A stretch of DNA of 64,000 nt from Brevibacillus composti (GTDB taxonomy: Bacteria; Bacillota; Bacilli; Brevibacillales; Brevibacillaceae). Position numbers and translations under genes: made by a program. The notes under the pieces are model-generated. The model saw only the letters and a program-made list of their open reading frames with translations, ran no database searches and was not told the origin of the DNA. Positions 1 through 9,146 of the stretch are shown one piece after another. The first letter of the stretch is position 1; every line of letters starts with the position of its first letter. The stretch covers positions 3,942,501-4,006,500 of the forward strand of contig NZ_CP066308.1 in assembly GCF_016406105.1 (NCBI RefSeq), read 5' to 3'.

Positions 1-1105
1 GCTCACGGAGCACGTCCCTCACCTTGGGCAGCTCTTCCTTGGTCAAGCCTTGCAGATTGTCCCGGTCTGCCCGCAGATGCACCTGAGCCAGCAAGCCAAA
101 GTAGTACATGATCGCGGGAATCAGCGCAGCGATGGCAATCGTAATGTAGGGAACCCCCAAGGTTTCCGCCATGATAAAGGCAGCCGCTCCCATGATCGGC
201 GGCAAAATCTGTCCGCCCACCGCTGCCGTGGCTTCTACGCCGGCAGCAAAATCCGGTTTATAGCCGACGCGCTTCATCATCGGAATGGTAAAGGAGCCCG
301 TCGTCACCACACTGGCAACGGCCGAACCGTTGATCGAGCCGTGCACCGCGCTGGCGATGACCCCTACTTTGGCGGGTCCCCCTTTGCTGCTTCCGGCCAC
401 GGCCAATGACAAGTCATTAAACAGCGTGCCCATGCCGGACTTGGACAAAAATGCCCCAAAGATGATGAACAAGATAATAAAAGAGGCAGATACCGCCGTC
501 GCGTCGCCAAAAATGCCTTCGGTGGTCACGTACATGTAATTAAAAATGTCGCTGAACGTATAGCCCCGATGGGCAAAATCTCCCGGCAAATAGGGACCCA
601 GGTAGGCATAGGCGACAAAAATGCTCGCCATCGCGGTCAGTTCCCATCCCGCGACCCGGCGGGAGGCTTCCAGTACGAGCAAGCAGGTGACCGTCGCAAA
701 AACCACATCCAGCGTCGAGGGAATACCCCCGCGATTCACAATCTCCAGATAATAGATAAAAATATAGCCTGCCGTCCCAAGCGAAGCCAACGCCAGCACC
801 GCATCAAACAGCGACAGCCTCTTGCGTGACGCCTTTTTCCACCCCGGATATAAAAGGTAGATCAGGCACAGGACAATCGCCACATGGAGCGAACGATGTT
901 TCAGGGTTACAAAGGGGATGGCGTATGCGGCGTAGAGATGGTAGAGTGCAAAGCCTATCGCAATAACAGAAACGAGGACGGTGATCCACTTTTTATCAAA
1001 CACGCGATAGCCGGCTTCTTTGTCGTATTCTTGCAGGATCGCTTGCGCCTTGCTTTCATTCTGGCGCACTTCTTCATCCGTGAGCATCTGGTTCGAAGCA
1101 CTCAT
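1..1105 (-). CDS. TRAP transporter permease, 4TM/12TM fusion (TAXI type), 3' end outside window
   Basis: Fused membrane permease of a TRAP transporter, which drives solute uptake with an ion gradient together with an extracellular TAXI binding protein. The visible 368 residues start MSASNQMLTDEEV, have a short cytoplasmic tail, then many hydrophobic helices, and carry the family-typical HGSINGSAVASVV and GGQILPPIMGAAAF segments. The C-terminal half lies beyond position 1. The ATG at 1105 is preceded by AAGGAAGGGAG and overlaps the stop of the upstream DUF1850 gene in an ATGA. Order binding protein, DUF1850, fused permease is the usual TAXI arrangement, so the three probably form one operon. 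The substrate is not evident; TAXI systems often carry glutamate or other carboxylates. Family assignment is secure. Confidence 0.9.
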   Translation of the reverse strand, partial: MSASNQMLTDEEVRQNESKAQAILQEYDKEAGYRVFDKKWITVLVSVIAIGFALYHLYAAYAIPFVTLKHRSLHVAIVLCLIYLLYPGWKKASRKRLSLFDAVLALASLGTAGYIFIYYLEIVNRGGIPSTLDVVFATVTCLLVLEASRRVAGWELTAMASIFVAYAYLGPYLPGDFAHRGYTFSDIFNYMYVTTEGIFGDATAVSASFIILFIIFGAFLSKSGMGTLFNDLSLAVAGSSKGGPAKVGVIASAVHGSINGSAVASVVTTGSFTIPMMKRVGYKPDFAAGVEATAAVGGQILPPIMGAAAFIMAETLGVPYITIAIAALIPAIMYYFGLLAQVHLRADRDNLQGLTKEELPKVRDVLRE

Positions 1106-1611
1106 CTCCCCGTCACTCCCTTCCTTGTTTCTAGTTTGTATAGATACCGGTACCACCAGGGGAACCATTTGACGGACAACTCCAACGATGTGCCCAATGG
1201 CAGTACATCGGATAATTTCCACTGTTGATGACGAACGCGCAACAGGTAGTCATCTCGGGTGATTAAGTACAAAACGGAATCTCTCCGTTGATGGAGCGCT
1301 GTGATTTTGATCCAGCCGTCTTGAACCGTGACAGTCGCATCTGAAACTTCCGAGGGGACGCCCGCCCCAAAAGCACGAAAAGTCGTTTCCGTTAATTCCA
1401 TCCCGCGAAGCCAATCCACCGTGTACGTCTCCCTCCACGGGGTCCGCTCCACGGAGTGAACCCACTCTACCTCGAACTGATCCCGCCAGTAGAGAGGCAC
1501 CGCGCCAATCATGGCTTGTTGATGAAAATCCCGCATCAGCAAAAAGGGGTGGGGCCCCAGCAGCGCGAGGCCCACGATCAGGAGAATTCCCACGCGTGTC
1601 CAATTCTTCAT
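1102..1611 (-). CDS. DUF1850 domain protein of the TRAP-TAXI operon
   Basis: Small protein of 169 residues with an N-terminal hydrophobic segment (about residues 7-25) that could be a signal anchor. The remainder is predicted to be beta-rich, with the motifs VEWVHSVERTPWRETY and FRAFGAGVPSE that are typical of DUF1850. DUF1850 genes are found almost only next to TAXI-type TRAP permeases, and here the stop codon overlaps the permease start (ATGA), implying translational coupling. Its biochemical role is unknown; an accessory or assembly role for the transporter is inference from gene position. The upstream binding-protein stop lies 31 bases before this start. Confidence 0.8.
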   Translation of the reverse strand: MKNWTRVGILLIVGLALLGPHPFLLMRDFHQQAMIGAVPLYWRDQFEVEWVHSVERTPWRETYTVDWLRGMELTETTFRAFGAGVPSEVSDATVTVQDGWIKITALHQRRDSVLYLITRDDYLLRVRHQQWKLSDVLPLGTSLELSVKWFPWWYRYLYKLETRKGVTGR

Positions 1612-1642
1612 GATGCTTCCCCCTTTTTGTCGAATAAGCGGA

Positions 1643-2647
1643 TTAGTCGAGCGCGCCTACTTCCTTATAGTATTTCTCTGCCCCAGGATGGAGCGGAACT
1701 ACGAGGTTTTTCCCCGCTTCTTTCACATCGATGTCTTTGGCGGCGTTGTGAGCGTCCTTTAACATATCCAGATTCTCAAAGAAGGCTTGCGTCAGCTTGT
1801 ACACCTGATCATCCGACAAATCGCTCCGCACGAGCATGATATTGCGGATCGCCGCCGTCTGGACAGCCTCATCGTTTTTGTAGAGACCCGCCGGAATTTC
1901 CGCCGAGACGAAGAACGGGAACTGCTCTGCCATTTTGTCGACGTCCTCTTTTTTGATCGGGACGATTTCCACATCTTTGGTCGTCATCAAATCGATCACC
2001 GTAGAATTGGGCAATCCCGAGGTGACAAAGGCGGCATCGATCGCATTGTTTTTCAGCTGCTCGATCGCCTCGGCGTAGGAAAGATAGTCGGCCTTGATAT
2101 CGTTGTAGGTAAGACCGTGACCGGCCAGCACCATCCGCGCGTTTACCTCTACCCCGGAGTTGGGCGCCCCGACACCGACGCGCTTCCCTTTCAGATCATG
2201 GATGGATTTGATATTGCGGTCCTTCAGCGTGACGACCTGTACGTAGTTGAGGTACAGCCCGGCCATCGCTCTCAGCTCCTTGATGGCGCCGCTATCTTTG
2301 AAGTTCTCTTGACCTTCGTACGCAAACGAGGTGACATCCGACATCACAAAAGCGAGGTCGGCTTTTTTCGCTTTCAGAAGGTTGATGTTTTCCACGGAAG
2401 CCCCGGTAGATTGGACAGAGGCGTTGTAACCCAGCTTATCCTTGTAGATTTTGGCCATCGCCCCGCCAATGGTGTAGTACGGGCCCGAGCTTCCCCCCGT
2501 GGCAATCGTCAGGAATTTCTGCTCGCTTCCGCCTCCGGATGGAGCCTCTCCAGCAGCTCCGCCCTGTGTCGAGGTTTGCCCACCACAGGCTGATACCGTA
2601 AGGACCAGCAGGGTGGATGACAGAATCGATACCATTTTCTTTAGCAT
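1643..2647 (-). CDS. TAXI family TRAP transporter solute-binding lipoprotein
   Basis: Extracellular substrate-binding subunit of the TRAP transporter. I place the start at the ATG at 2647 (334 aa), preceded by AAAGGGGG, because it gives a clean lipoprotein signal peptide with lipobox VSAC and Cys21; a longer in-frame reading to 2725 would put the signal peptide 26 residues inside the protein. The mature part begins with a Gly/Ser-rich linker and then KFLTIATGGSSGPYYTIGGA, the hallmark start of the TAXI (NMT1-like) fold. It is first in the operon. It has a sigma-54 promoter with a cre box immediately downstream, so expression likely needs the neighbouring NtrC-type regulator and is subject to carbon catabolite control. 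Substrate unknown. Confidence 0.92.
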   Translation of the reverse strand: MLKKMVSILSSTLLVLTVSACGGQTSTQGGAAGEAPSGGGSEQKFLTIATGGSSGPYYTIGGAMAKIYKDKLGYNASVQSTGASVENINLLKAKKADLAFVMSDVTSFAYEGQENFKDSGAIKELRAMAGLYLNYVQVVTLKDRNIKSIHDLKGKRVGVGAPNSGVEVNARMVLAGHGLTYNDIKADYLSYAEAIEQLKNNAIDAAFVTSGLPNSTVIDLMTTKDVEIVPIKKEDVDKMAEQFPFFVSAEIPAGLYKNDEAVQTAAIRNIMLVRSDLSDDQVYKLTQAFFENLDMLKDAHNAAKDIDVKEAGKNLVVPLHPGAEKYYKEVGALD

Positions 2648-2667
2648 GTTGAATCCCCCTTTTTTTG

Positions 2668-2681
2668 TGAAAACGTTTGCA
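2668..2681 (-). promoter_or_regulatory. cre box (CcpA site) in TAXI operon leader
   Basis: TGAAAACGTTTGCA matches the Bacillus cre consensus TGWAARCGYTWNCW at every position. It lies between the predicted sigma-54 transcription start (about 2683) and the ribosome binding site, where bound CcpA-HPr(Ser-P) would act as a roadblock. HprK, which makes HPr(Ser-P), is encoded about 11 kb away in this window. Confidence 0.75.
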
Positions 2682-2693
2682 ATCTGATTAATA

Positions 2694-2710
2694 AGCAACA
2701 TCCATGCCAA
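2694..2710 (-). promoter_or_regulatory. sigma-54 (-24/-12) promoter of the TAXI transporter operon
   Basis: The minus strand reads TTGGCATGGATGTTGCT. The GG and GC doublets are exactly ten bases apart and only one base departs from TTGGCAC-N5-TTGCW. The start point would fall near 2683, 36 bases before the ATG. The adjacent GAFTGA-bearing regulator is the obvious activator. Confidence 0.8.
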
Positions 2711-2771
2711 ACATAAGAGCACCACGTTAAAGAGCCTTTTTCCCGTTTTTCGTCGATTCGCAACAGAAAAA

Positions 2772-2810
2772 CCGGAAAAAAGATCCGTTTGATGCGGAAT
2801 TTTTTTCCGG
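2772..2810 (-). terminator. Hairpin between response regulator and TAXI operon, probable terminator
   Basis: A 10-bp stem, CCGGAAAAAA pairing with TTTTTTCCGG, is extended by an inner TCCG/CGGA stem around a 7-base loop. On the minus strand it is followed by TTTTTCTG. It would end the kinase-regulator transcript before the sigma-54 promoter. The dyad also sits about 60-100 bases upstream of the -24 element, so an activator site is an alternative. Confidence 0.6.
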
Positions 2811-2826
2811 TATTGAAGGCCAGAGC

Positions 2827-4194
2827 TTATTCGGATTCGAAATACTGCTTTAGCTTTTGCCGGAGTCCCCGCTCACTGATCCCCAGCTGATCAGCCGTTT
2901 TTTTCCGATGCCCCCCGTTTTTCTCCAGGGCGTGCAGGATGACGAGCCGTTCCGCTTCCTCCAGAGAGGCGTGAGAGGGGATGAAAAGGCCGTCTTGCCC
3001 TTGCTGGCTCATACGCCTTGCCGACTGCTGATTCACAACGGATGCCGGCAGATCATCCACCGTAATTACATCGCCCGAGGAGAGCGCTACGGCGTACTCG
3101 ATAATATTGGCCAGCTCTCTTACATTTCCCGGATAGGTGTAGGAAAAGAGCTTTTTCTTCGCCTCCGGACTGCACTCCTTCTTTTCTTTTCCCATATTGG
3201 CCGCAGAAAGGTCGAGAAAATGGTCTACCAAAAGAGGCACATCCTCCGGCCGCTCCCGCAGAGCCGGGGTGTGAATCGGAATGACATTGAGCCGGTAGTA
3301 CAAATCTTCGCGAAAAGCCCCCCTGGCGACTTCCTCCTCCAGATTCCGGTTCGTCGCCGCGATGAAGCGAATATCGACTTCCTTGGTCTGGTAACTGCCC
3401 AGCGGCATTACCGTCCGCTCCTGGATCACCCGCAGCAGCTTCGCTTGCAGAGCGAGCGGCATCTCGCCGATCTCATCGAGAAAGACGGTGCCGCGGTGCG
3501 AGCGCTCAAACAGGCCGGTTTTCGTCTGCAGGGCTCCGGTGAATGCGCCCTTCTCGTAGCCGAACAGTTCGCTCTCCAGCAAATTCTCGGGGATCGCCGC
3601 ACAGTTGATCACGGAAAATGCGGCATCCCGCCGCACCCCTTGAAAGTGGATGGCGCGGGCGACCAACTCCTTGCCCGTGCCGCTCTCCCCTGTAATGAGG
3701 ATATTGGACGGAATATCCTTCACTTTTTCAATAAGCTGATACAACTTTTGCATTTGCGGGCTTTTCCCGATCATTCCCGCATAGGACTGCTGCTGCTTGA
3801 CTGCGTCGCTCAAGACTTTTACCCGTTTGTGCAGCTTTTGAAATTCCAGCGCTTTGCCCACAAGCAGCTTTACTTCATCGAGATGAAGCGGCTTGGTCAA
3901 GTAATGGTAGGCGCCGGCCTTCATCGCGGCGACCGAAGATTCAATCGTCCCGAACGCGGTCATCATAATAATCGTGACATCGGGTCGGAGCTGTTTGATC
4001 TTCGGGAGCAGATCCAGTCCACTGATCACCCCCAGATTGAGGTCCAGCAGCACGCAGTCGATCTCCTCCTGCTGCAAGAGAGAGAGGGCGCTTCTCTCTT
4101 CCTTGGCTGTAAACACCTCAAAATCATCCTCTAAGGCGAACGACAGCGAGGCGCAAATAGCCGGTTCGTCGTCCACAATCAGTAATCTTGGCAT
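2827..4194 (-). CDS. Sigma-54-dependent response regulator, NtrC/DctD class
   Basis: Transcription activator of 455 aa with three domains in order. The receiver domain spans residues 1-120, with the acidic pair DDE at 8-10 and phosphoacceptor Asp51. The AAA+ domain has Walker A GESGTGKE at 169-176 and the sigma-54 contact loop GAFTGA at 216-221. A Fis-type helix-turn-helix lies near the C-terminus ([16 protein letters not shown]). The intact GAFTGA loop means it should activate sigma-54 promoters. The gene overlaps the 3' end of the upstream histidine kinase by 16 bases, so the two are translationally coupled. The most plausible target is the sigma-54 promoter about 120 bases downstream, in front of the TAXI transporter. 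Identity is very secure; the target is inferred. Confidence 0.95.
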   Translation of the reverse strand: MPRLLIVDDEPAICASLSFALEDDFEVFTAKEERSALSLLQQEEIDCVLLDLNLGVISGLDLLPKIKQLRPDVTIIMMTAFGTIESSVAAMKAGAYHYLTKPLHLDEVKLLVGKALEFQKLHKRVKVLSDAVKQQQSYAGMIGKSPQMQKLYQLIEKVKDIPSNILITGESGTGKELVARAIHFQGVRRDAAFSVINCAAIPENLLESELFGYEKGAFTGALQTKTGLFERSHRGTVFLDEIGEMPLALQAKLLRVIQERTVMPLGSYQTKEVDIRFIAATNRNLEEEVARGAFREDLYYRLNVIPIHTPALRERPEDVPLLVDHFLDLSAANMGKEKKECSPEAKKKLFSYTYPGNVRELANIIEYAVALSSGDVITVDDLPASVVNQQSARRMSQQGQDGLFIPSHASLEEAERLVILHALEKNGGHRKKTADQLGISERGLRQKLKQYFESE

Positions 4195-6119
4195 GACGGC
4201 ACTCCTTCTCTTGGCTCTGGAAAGTATAGAATAAACGTCGTTCCTTCTCCCTTTCGGCTGCTGACCTCGATTCGCCCTCCATGCTCCCGCATGATTTTTT
4301 CGCTGACGTACAGGCCGAGTCCGATTCCCTGTGTCTTGGTCGTGAGGAACGGTTCAAACAGATGAGGCAAAAGGTCATCGGCGATGCCTTCGCCGGAATC
4401 GCTGACTGACAGCTGGACGCCGTCCTCTCCTTGCATCGCCCGGATATGCAGCCGTTTTGTCTGGCTGGCGGACATCGCTTCCAGCGCGTTCATCACGAGA
4501 TTAATCAGCACCTGCTTCATCCGGCCGCGGTCCATGCATACCATTATGCCGGGCGGTATATCCACCTTTACCTCCACTTGTTCATTGGCCGCTCTCTTGG
4601 CGAATAGCCCGATGACGGAATCGATCAGCTTACGCACATCGGTCATCGCCATTTCCAGCGGTTTGGAGCGAGAGTAATCAAGCAAATCCTCCAGGATGCG
4701 ATTCATCCGCTCCATCTCTTCCGGGACGTATTGCAGCAGCTGCGAGCGAAAGCGCTGGTCATCCAGCTTTTTCGGCAATAGCTCGATAAACGTCTTGATG
4801 GCCGTCAACGGATTGCGCAGCTCATGGGCCATCCCGGCCGCGAGTTGGCCCAGGGCGTGCATCTTCTCCTGGGCGATCAAGCGGGCCTGCAACCGCTTTT
4901 GCTCCGTTCGGTCCTGCAAATTGACGATCCACCCGACGTGCTCGCTTTCGGCATTGCCAAACGGCGCCATATAATAATGAAAAACCCGGCCGGAGCCCTC
5001 CCCGAATTCAAATTCGCCCTCGAACAGGGACGGCTTGTCCGCCGCCAGCGCTTGCTGCAAAGGCAGCTGCGGCAGCAGCGTCCCGATCGGCAGCCCCAGC
5101 GCGTGCTCATCGGTCACCAGCAGCCGCCGCGCCACCTGATTAACCAGCGTGATGCGGCCGCCGACATCGAGGGACAGGATCGCGCTTTCGGTATTGTCCA
5201 GCACCTCTCGCTGGAAGGCCAACGCATCGGCCAAGGCGGCGGTTTGGCGTCTTACCTCCGCTTTCAGCCGATAGTTCCAAAAGAAAATGGCGACGAGGGT
5301 GATCGCTGCCAGAGACATGATGATCAAAAGGCCGATCACCGCTTTTCGATACCGATCGGTGACATGCGGCGAGTACGGCTCAAAGTAATAGCTGTACAAC
5401 CGGGTATAGGTGCCGTCCCGATACAGCTTGTTCAGACCTTCATTTACCTTTTCCAGCAATTCGTAATTGCCCTCCCGTACGGCAAAGGCATAGTCCGTGG
5501 GGTTGATCAGGCCGGAGCGCATGACGTACTCGTCCGGTTTGCCCGCTTCATTCAGCAGATACTCCGCCGTCCAGCGGTTCCCGATAAACGCGTCCGCCCG
5601 CCCTCTCATCAGATTTTCCAAGGCATCCCGCTGGTTGAAAGAAACAAGCATTTTGACTCTTCGGACATTATTGAGCAGGTCCATGCCGACATTTCCCCGC
5701 TGCACCGCCACGACTTTTTCCCGCAATTGGTTGAGCGTATAGATCTCGCTGTCATGTTTGGGGACCAGCAGCACTTCGGACATGGTAAAAAACGATTCGC
5801 TAAAGTCAAACACGAGGTCATAGGTGCTGGTATATTTGATCCCGAGAAGAACATCCACCTGTCCCTCCCGCAGATAGGCGAGGGCGTCCTCCCACTCCAA
5901 TGGCACGTATTGCAGCTCGTATCCGTTTTCTTCCGCGATTTCTTTCATCAGTTCGATATTAAACCCACGAGGCTGGCCGCTGCGATCCAGATAGGTAAAA
6001 GGGGGAAGCTCCTTGTCGAACGCTACGCGAAGCACCTTGGCCTCAGCCCCTGCCGCCTGCGGGAACAGCCCGAAAAACAGAGCCCATATCAGGATCCAGC
6101 CACAATAGCGTTTCCACAT
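4179..6119 (-). CDS. Sensor histidine kinase with extracellular SBP_bac_3 domain
   Basis: Membrane kinase of 646 aa. A signal peptide (about 1-25, ending AAGAEA) leads into a periplasmic-binding-protein-like domain of the amino-acid type (about 28-250, e.g. LRVAFDKELPPFTYLD and GFNIELMKEIAEENGY). One transmembrane helix follows near 265-285, then a PAS-like region, a HisKA domain with the His box AAGMAHELRNPLTAIKTF, and an HATPase domain with LVMNALEA, SGEGI and GIGLGLYV. It should bind a small ligand outside the cell and phosphorylate the coupled NtrC-type regulator. SD GGAGGAG precedes the ATG at 6119. The sensing domain suggests the transporter substrate or a related amino or organic acid as signal; this is inference. 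Confidence 0.93.
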   Translation of the reverse strand: MWKRYCGWILIWALFFGLFPQAAGAEAKVLRVAFDKELPPFTYLDRSGQPRGFNIELMKEIAEENGYELQYVPLEWEDALAYLREGQVDVLLGIKYTSTYDLVFDFSESFFTMSEVLLVPKHDSEIYTLNQLREKVVAVQRGNVGMDLLNNVRRVKMLVSFNQRDALENLMRGRADAFIGNRWTAEYLLNEAGKPDEYVMRSGLINPTDYAFAVREGNYELLEKVNEGLNKLYRDGTYTRLYSYYFEPYSPHVTDRYRKAVIGLLIIMSLAAITLVAIFFWNYRLKAEVRRQTAALADALAFQREVLDNTESAILSLDVGGRITLVNQVARRLLVTDEHALGLPIGTLLPQLPLQQALAADKPSLFEGEFEFGEGSGRVFHYYMAPFGNAESEHVGWIVNLQDRTEQKRLQARLIAQEKMHALGQLAAGMAHELRNPLTAIKTFIELLPKKLDDQRFRSQLLQYVPEEMERMNRILEDLLDYSRSKPLEMAMTDVRKLIDSVIGLFAKRAANEQVEVKVDIPPGIMVCMDRGRMKQVLINLVMNALEAMSASQTKRLHIRAMQGEDGVQLSVSDSGEGIADDLLPHLFEPFLTTKTQGIGLGLYVSEKIMREHGGRIEVSSRKGEGTTFILYFPEPREGVPSCQDY

Positions 6120-6194
6120 GAGATCTCCTCCTTTCCACGTGTCCTCGTTTTCCTTGTTTCTTGGACGGCAAGCTCGCTAGGTTACGATGAGTCC

Positions 6195-6223
6195 ATTATA
6201 GCCCGGAATATTTCTTATATGGA
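6195..6223 (-). promoter_or_regulatory. Possible sigma-A promoter of the kinase-regulator operon
   Basis: A perfect -10 TATAAT (6195-6200) lies 17 bases from a poor -35 (TCCATA), about 76 bases upstream of the kinase start. The -10 is convincing; the -35 is weak, so an activator may be needed. Confidence 0.45.
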
Positions 6224-6224
6224 A

Positions 6225-6260
6225 AGAAAAATCCACCCTGGCTTTATTTCGCGGGTGGAT
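6225..6260 (-). terminator. Rho-independent terminator of the his operon
   Basis: An 8-bp stem ATCCACCC/GGGTGGAT with a 14-base loop is followed on the minus strand by TTTTTCTTTCC. It lies about 45 bases after the hisIE stop. Confidence 0.8.
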
Positions 6261-6305
6261 AGAAAAAAGGCTGTTATTCAAGCTGATGGTATCTATGAGT
6301 GTGTG

Positions 6306-7013
6306 TTACCGTCTTTTCCGCAGCTCCGCCAGTACTTCGTCCAGCGGCAGCTTCTGTTCGCGGAGCAGCACCAGGAGATGGTACACAAGATCGGCAGCCT
6401 CGCAGCGAAGTTCTTCCGGATTGCGATTTTTCGCGGCGATGATCACCTCAGCCGCCTCCTCGCCCACCTTTTTCAAAATCTTGTCCACGCCCTTTTCGAA
6501 CAGGTACGTGGTGTAGGCTCCCTCCGGACGCTCCGCTTCGCGGGCGGCGATCAGCTGCTCCAATTCGCTCAAGATCGCAAAGCGCTCGGACCCGGGCAAA
6601 GATGCTGCCGCTTTGGCATTTGCCTCGCCACTGGGAATTACCTCACCACCGGCACTGATGCCACCGGCGCTGGCATCTGCCGCGTCCGGGCAGAGTTCAT
6701 GGGAAAAACAGCTGTACGATCCGGTATGGCAGGCGGGTCCCTGTGGAACCACGAGGACGACGAGCGCATCCTGGTCGCAATCGTATTTGATCTGGGCGAT
6801 TCGCTGGGTGTTGCCGGAAGTCGCCCCTTTGTGCCACAGCTCCTGGCGGGAGCGGCTCCAGAACCAAGTCTCTCGGGTCGCCAGAGACTTCGCCAGGGAC
6901 TCCCGGTTCATGTAGGCGAGAGTCAGCACTTCCTTGCTCACGGCATCCTGCACGATGGCCGGGATCAAGCCGTTTTCATCAAATCGCAGCGCTTCGGTGG
7001 AAAACGTAGTCAT
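6306..7013 (-). CDS. hisIE: Bifunctional phosphoribosyl-AMP cyclohydrolase / phosphoribosyl-ATP pyrophosphatase
   Basis: Cytoplasmic enzyme for histidine steps 2 and 3: hydrolysis of PR-ATP to PR-AMP and opening of the purine ring. The N-terminal HisI domain (about 1-115) shows metal-ligand motifs [24 protein letters not shown] and [10 protein letters not shown]. The C-terminal HisE domain (about 140-235) has the MazG-like [15 protein letters not shown] and [10 protein letters not shown] helices. The linker between them is Ala/Gly-rich. The 235-aa length is slightly more than usual for HisIE. It is the last gene of the his operon; its ATG overlaps the hisF stop (ATGA) and a terminator follows. 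Confidence 0.96.
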   Translation of the reverse strand: MTTFSTEALRFDENGLIPAIVQDAVSKEVLTLAYMNRESLAKSLATRETWFWSRSRQELWHKGATSGNTQRIAQIKYDCDQDALVVLVVPQGPACHTGSYSCFSHELCPDAADASAGGISAGGEVIPSGEANAKAAASLPGSERFAILSELEQLIAAREAERPEGAYTTYLFEKGVDKILKKVGEEAAEVIIAAKNRNPEELRCEAADLVYHLLVLLREQKLPLDEVLAELRKRR

Positions 7014-7768
7014 AACCGGATGTCGACTCCTTTCGCCTGCAAATACTCTTTGACTGCCTGAATCGAGGTCTCCTCGTAGTGGAAAATGGAGGCGGCCAGT
7101 GCCGCATCGGCCTTGCCTTCGGTGAGCACCTCATAAAAATGCTCGCGGCTTCCTGCCCCGCCCGACGCGATGACCGGAATTCCTACGGCTTCCGAGACCA
7201 GACGGGTCAGCGCAAGGCCAAAGCCCTTTTTCTCCCCGTCATTATCCATGCTGGTGAGGAGAATCTCGCCGGCTCCCAGCGCTTCCGCTTCCTGTGCCCA
7301 CTCGATCAAATCCCGCCCGGTCGCGTTTCGTCCGCCGTGCGTGTACACTTCCCACTTGTTCTCTCCCACCCGGCGGGCGTCGATGGCCACGACTACGCAC
7401 TGAGAGCCAAAGACAGTCGCGCCCTCGCGGATCAGCTCCGGTCTGAGCAGTGCTGCCGTATTCAGGGAAATTTTGTCCGCTCCTGCGCGCAGGATGCGCC
7501 TCATGTCGTCGACGCTGTTGATCCCGCCGCCGACGGTAAACGGGATCGTGATGTTGGCCGCTGTCCGCTCGATCACATCCACCATCGTCTTGCGCCCCTC
7601 ATGTGACGCCGAAATATCGAGGAAGACCAGCTCGTCCGCCCCTTCCTCGCTGTATTTCTTCGCCAGCTCCACCGGATCGCCCGCATCTCGCAGGCCGACG
7701 AACTGTACGCCTTTGACCACGCGCCCGTCCTTTACATCCAGGCAGGGAATGATTCGTTTGGCCAGCAT
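7010..7768 (-). CDS. hisF: Imidazole glycerol phosphate synthase cyclase subunit
   Basis: Beta/alpha-barrel subunit that, with HisH, uses ammonia from glutamine and PRFAR to make imidazole glycerol phosphate and AICAR. The start [20 protein letters not shown] contains the catalytic Asp of the N-terminal half. The C-terminal phosphate-binding segment [13 protein letters not shown] is present. I choose the ATG at 7768 (252 aa, the same length as B. subtilis HisF), with GAGGGAG ten bases upstream, over a GTG nine bases earlier that would sit too close to the same SD. It lies one base after the hisA stop and overlaps hisIE. Confidence 0.96.
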   Translation of the reverse strand: MLAKRIIPCLDVKDGRVVKGVQFVGLRDAGDPVELAKKYSEEGADELVFLDISASHEGRKTMVDVIERTAANITIPFTVGGGINSVDDMRRILRAGADKISLNTAALLRPELIREGATVFGSQCVVVAIDARRVGENKWEVYTHGGRNATGRDLIEWAQEAEALGAGEILLTSMDNDGEKKGFGLALTRLVSEAVGIPVIASGGAGSREHFYEVLTEGKADAALAASIFHYEETSIQAVKEYLQAKGVDIRL

Positions 7769-7769
7769 G

Positions 7770-8519
7770 CTACTCACACTCCCTCAGACGCGTTACGGCT
7801 TCGGACAGGGTGAAGGCTTTGGTGTACAGCGCCTTGCCCACGATGGCACCGCGAACCCCTTCGCCCGCAAAGCGATGGAGGACCACGAGATCATCCAGGA
7901 CGCTGACGCCGCCAGAGGCGATCACTTCTTTTCCGGTCGCCCGCGCCAGTGCGGCAATCTCCTCCACATTCGGGCCTGTCAGCGTGCCGTCACGCGCAAT
8001 ATCCGTGTAGATAAAGGTCTCGGCCCCGTAGGAGACGAGCCTGCCCGCCAGTTCGGCGGCGCTTACATCGGTGGTGGTGAGCCAGCCCCGCGTCGCCACC
8101 ATGCCATTTCGGCAATCCAGTCCGATTGCGATCTTTTCGCCATAGCGGCCGAGGATCGCCTCGGTAAACGGTTCATTCTCGATTGCGGCCGTACCCAGAA
8201 TGACGCGGGCGACACCCGCCTCCAGGTAATCGCGGATCTGCTCCTCTGTACGAATTCCTCCGCCGACCTGCACGGGCACCTTCACTGCTTGGGCGATCTC
8301 TTTGATCAGCTCCCCATTGATCGGCTCCCCGGCCTTTGCTCCATCGAGGTCGACCAGATGGATCCAGGAAGCCCCCTGCGCTTCCCACTCCTTCGCCATC
8401 TCCAGAGGAGAGTCGGCATAGACGGTTTCTTGGGCGTAATCTCCTTGGAAGAGCCGGACACATTTTCCGCCCCGTATATCGATAGCCGGATAGATCGTAA
8501 AACGCTCGCTCACACTCAC
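7770..8519 (-). CDS. hisA: ProFAR isomerase (1-(5-phosphoribosyl)-5-[(5-phosphoribosylamino)methylideneamino]imidazole-4-carboxamide isomerase)
   Basis: Histidine step 4, an Amadori rearrangement of ProFAR to PRFAR in a beta/alpha-barrel. Family motifs are [14 protein letters not shown] with the catalytic Asp, [12 protein letters not shown], and [13 protein letters not shown] for phosphate binding. Length of 249 aa is normal. Translation begins at a GTG that overlaps the hisH stop (GTGA), so HisH and HisA synthesis are coupled. The gene is paralogous to hisF; the Arg-Gly-Gly-Lys context at the N-terminus identifies this one as hisA. Confidence 0.96.
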   Translation of the reverse strand: MSVSERFTIYPAIDIRGGKCVRLFQGDYAQETVYADSPLEMAKEWEAQGASWIHLVDLDGAKAGEPINGELIKEIAQAVKVPVQVGGGIRTEEQIRDYLEAGVARVILGTAAIENEPFTEAILGRYGEKIAIGLDCRNGMVATRGWLTTTDVSAAELAGRLVSYGAETFIYTDIARDGTLTGPNVEEIAALARATGKEVIASGGVSVLDDLVVLHRFAGEGVRGAIVGKALYTKAFTLSEAVTRLRECE

Positions 8520-9145
8520 GCCGTTTCCCCCTCACACTGTTCTGCAAAATTGGCGAGCAGCCTCATCCCCGTCTCTCCGCTCTTTTCCGGGTGAAACTGC
8601 ATGCCGTAGACCCGCCCCCGTCCCACGATGGCCGTCACCGGCTGATGATAATCGGTCGTGGCGAGCAGCACCTCGGGATCGCTCACACGGACGTGGTAGG
8701 AATGGACAAAATAGACGTATTCCCCGCTCCCCACGCCGCGCAGCAGCGGATGCTCCGAAGCCCTCTCCCCGCACAGGGAGAGTTGATTCCAGCCCATATG
8801 CGGCACCTTGTAGTCTCCTTCGAAGCGAACCGCTTCTCCGCCGAGCAGGCCGAGACCAGTATTTACGCCATGCTCTGTGCTCTGCTCAAACAGTAGCTGC
8901 ATGCCGAGACAAATCCCCAGAAGCGGCCGCCCGGAATCGGCGTAGGCATGAATGCCCGCATCCAGACCCAGGACTTGAATATTTTTCATCGCATCGCCAA
9001 AAGCGCCCACCCCCGGCAGAATCAGTCCGGAAAAATCGTCCAGCCGCTCCGGACGGGAGATGAACTCGTACCCATAGCCGAGCCTTTCGATCGCCTTGCT
9101 CAAGCTGTAGAGATTGCCCATGCCATAGTCGATAATGCCGATCAT
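8516..9145 (-). CDS. hisH: Imidazole glycerol phosphate synthase glutaminase subunit
   Basis: Class I glutamine amidotransferase that feeds ammonia to HisF. It has the nucleophile motif [13 protein letters not shown] and the His-Glu pair in [11 protein letters not shown]. The start is set at the ATG at 9145 ([15 protein letters not shown], 209 aa), with AAAGGGG eleven bases upstream inside the end of hisB. A longer reading to 9175 adds ten residues that the family does not have. It sits two bases beyond the hisB stop and overlaps hisA. Confidence 0.95.
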   Translation of the reverse strand: MIGIIDYGMGNLYSLSKAIERLGYGYEFISRPERLDDFSGLILPGVGAFGDAMKNIQVLGLDAGIHAYADSGRPLLGICLGMQLLFEQSTEHGVNTGLGLLGGEAVRFEGDYKVPHMGWNQLSLCGERASEHPLLRGVGSGEYVYFVHSYHVRVSDPEVLLATTDYHQPVTAIVGRGRVYGMQFHPEKSGETGMRLLANFAEQCEGETA

Positions 9146-9146
9146 G

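Noticed and set aside
1787-2593. Long open frame on the plus strand opposite the TAXI gene
   Set aside because: It mirrors the codon structure of the TAXI gene and has no SD or recognisable protein pattern.
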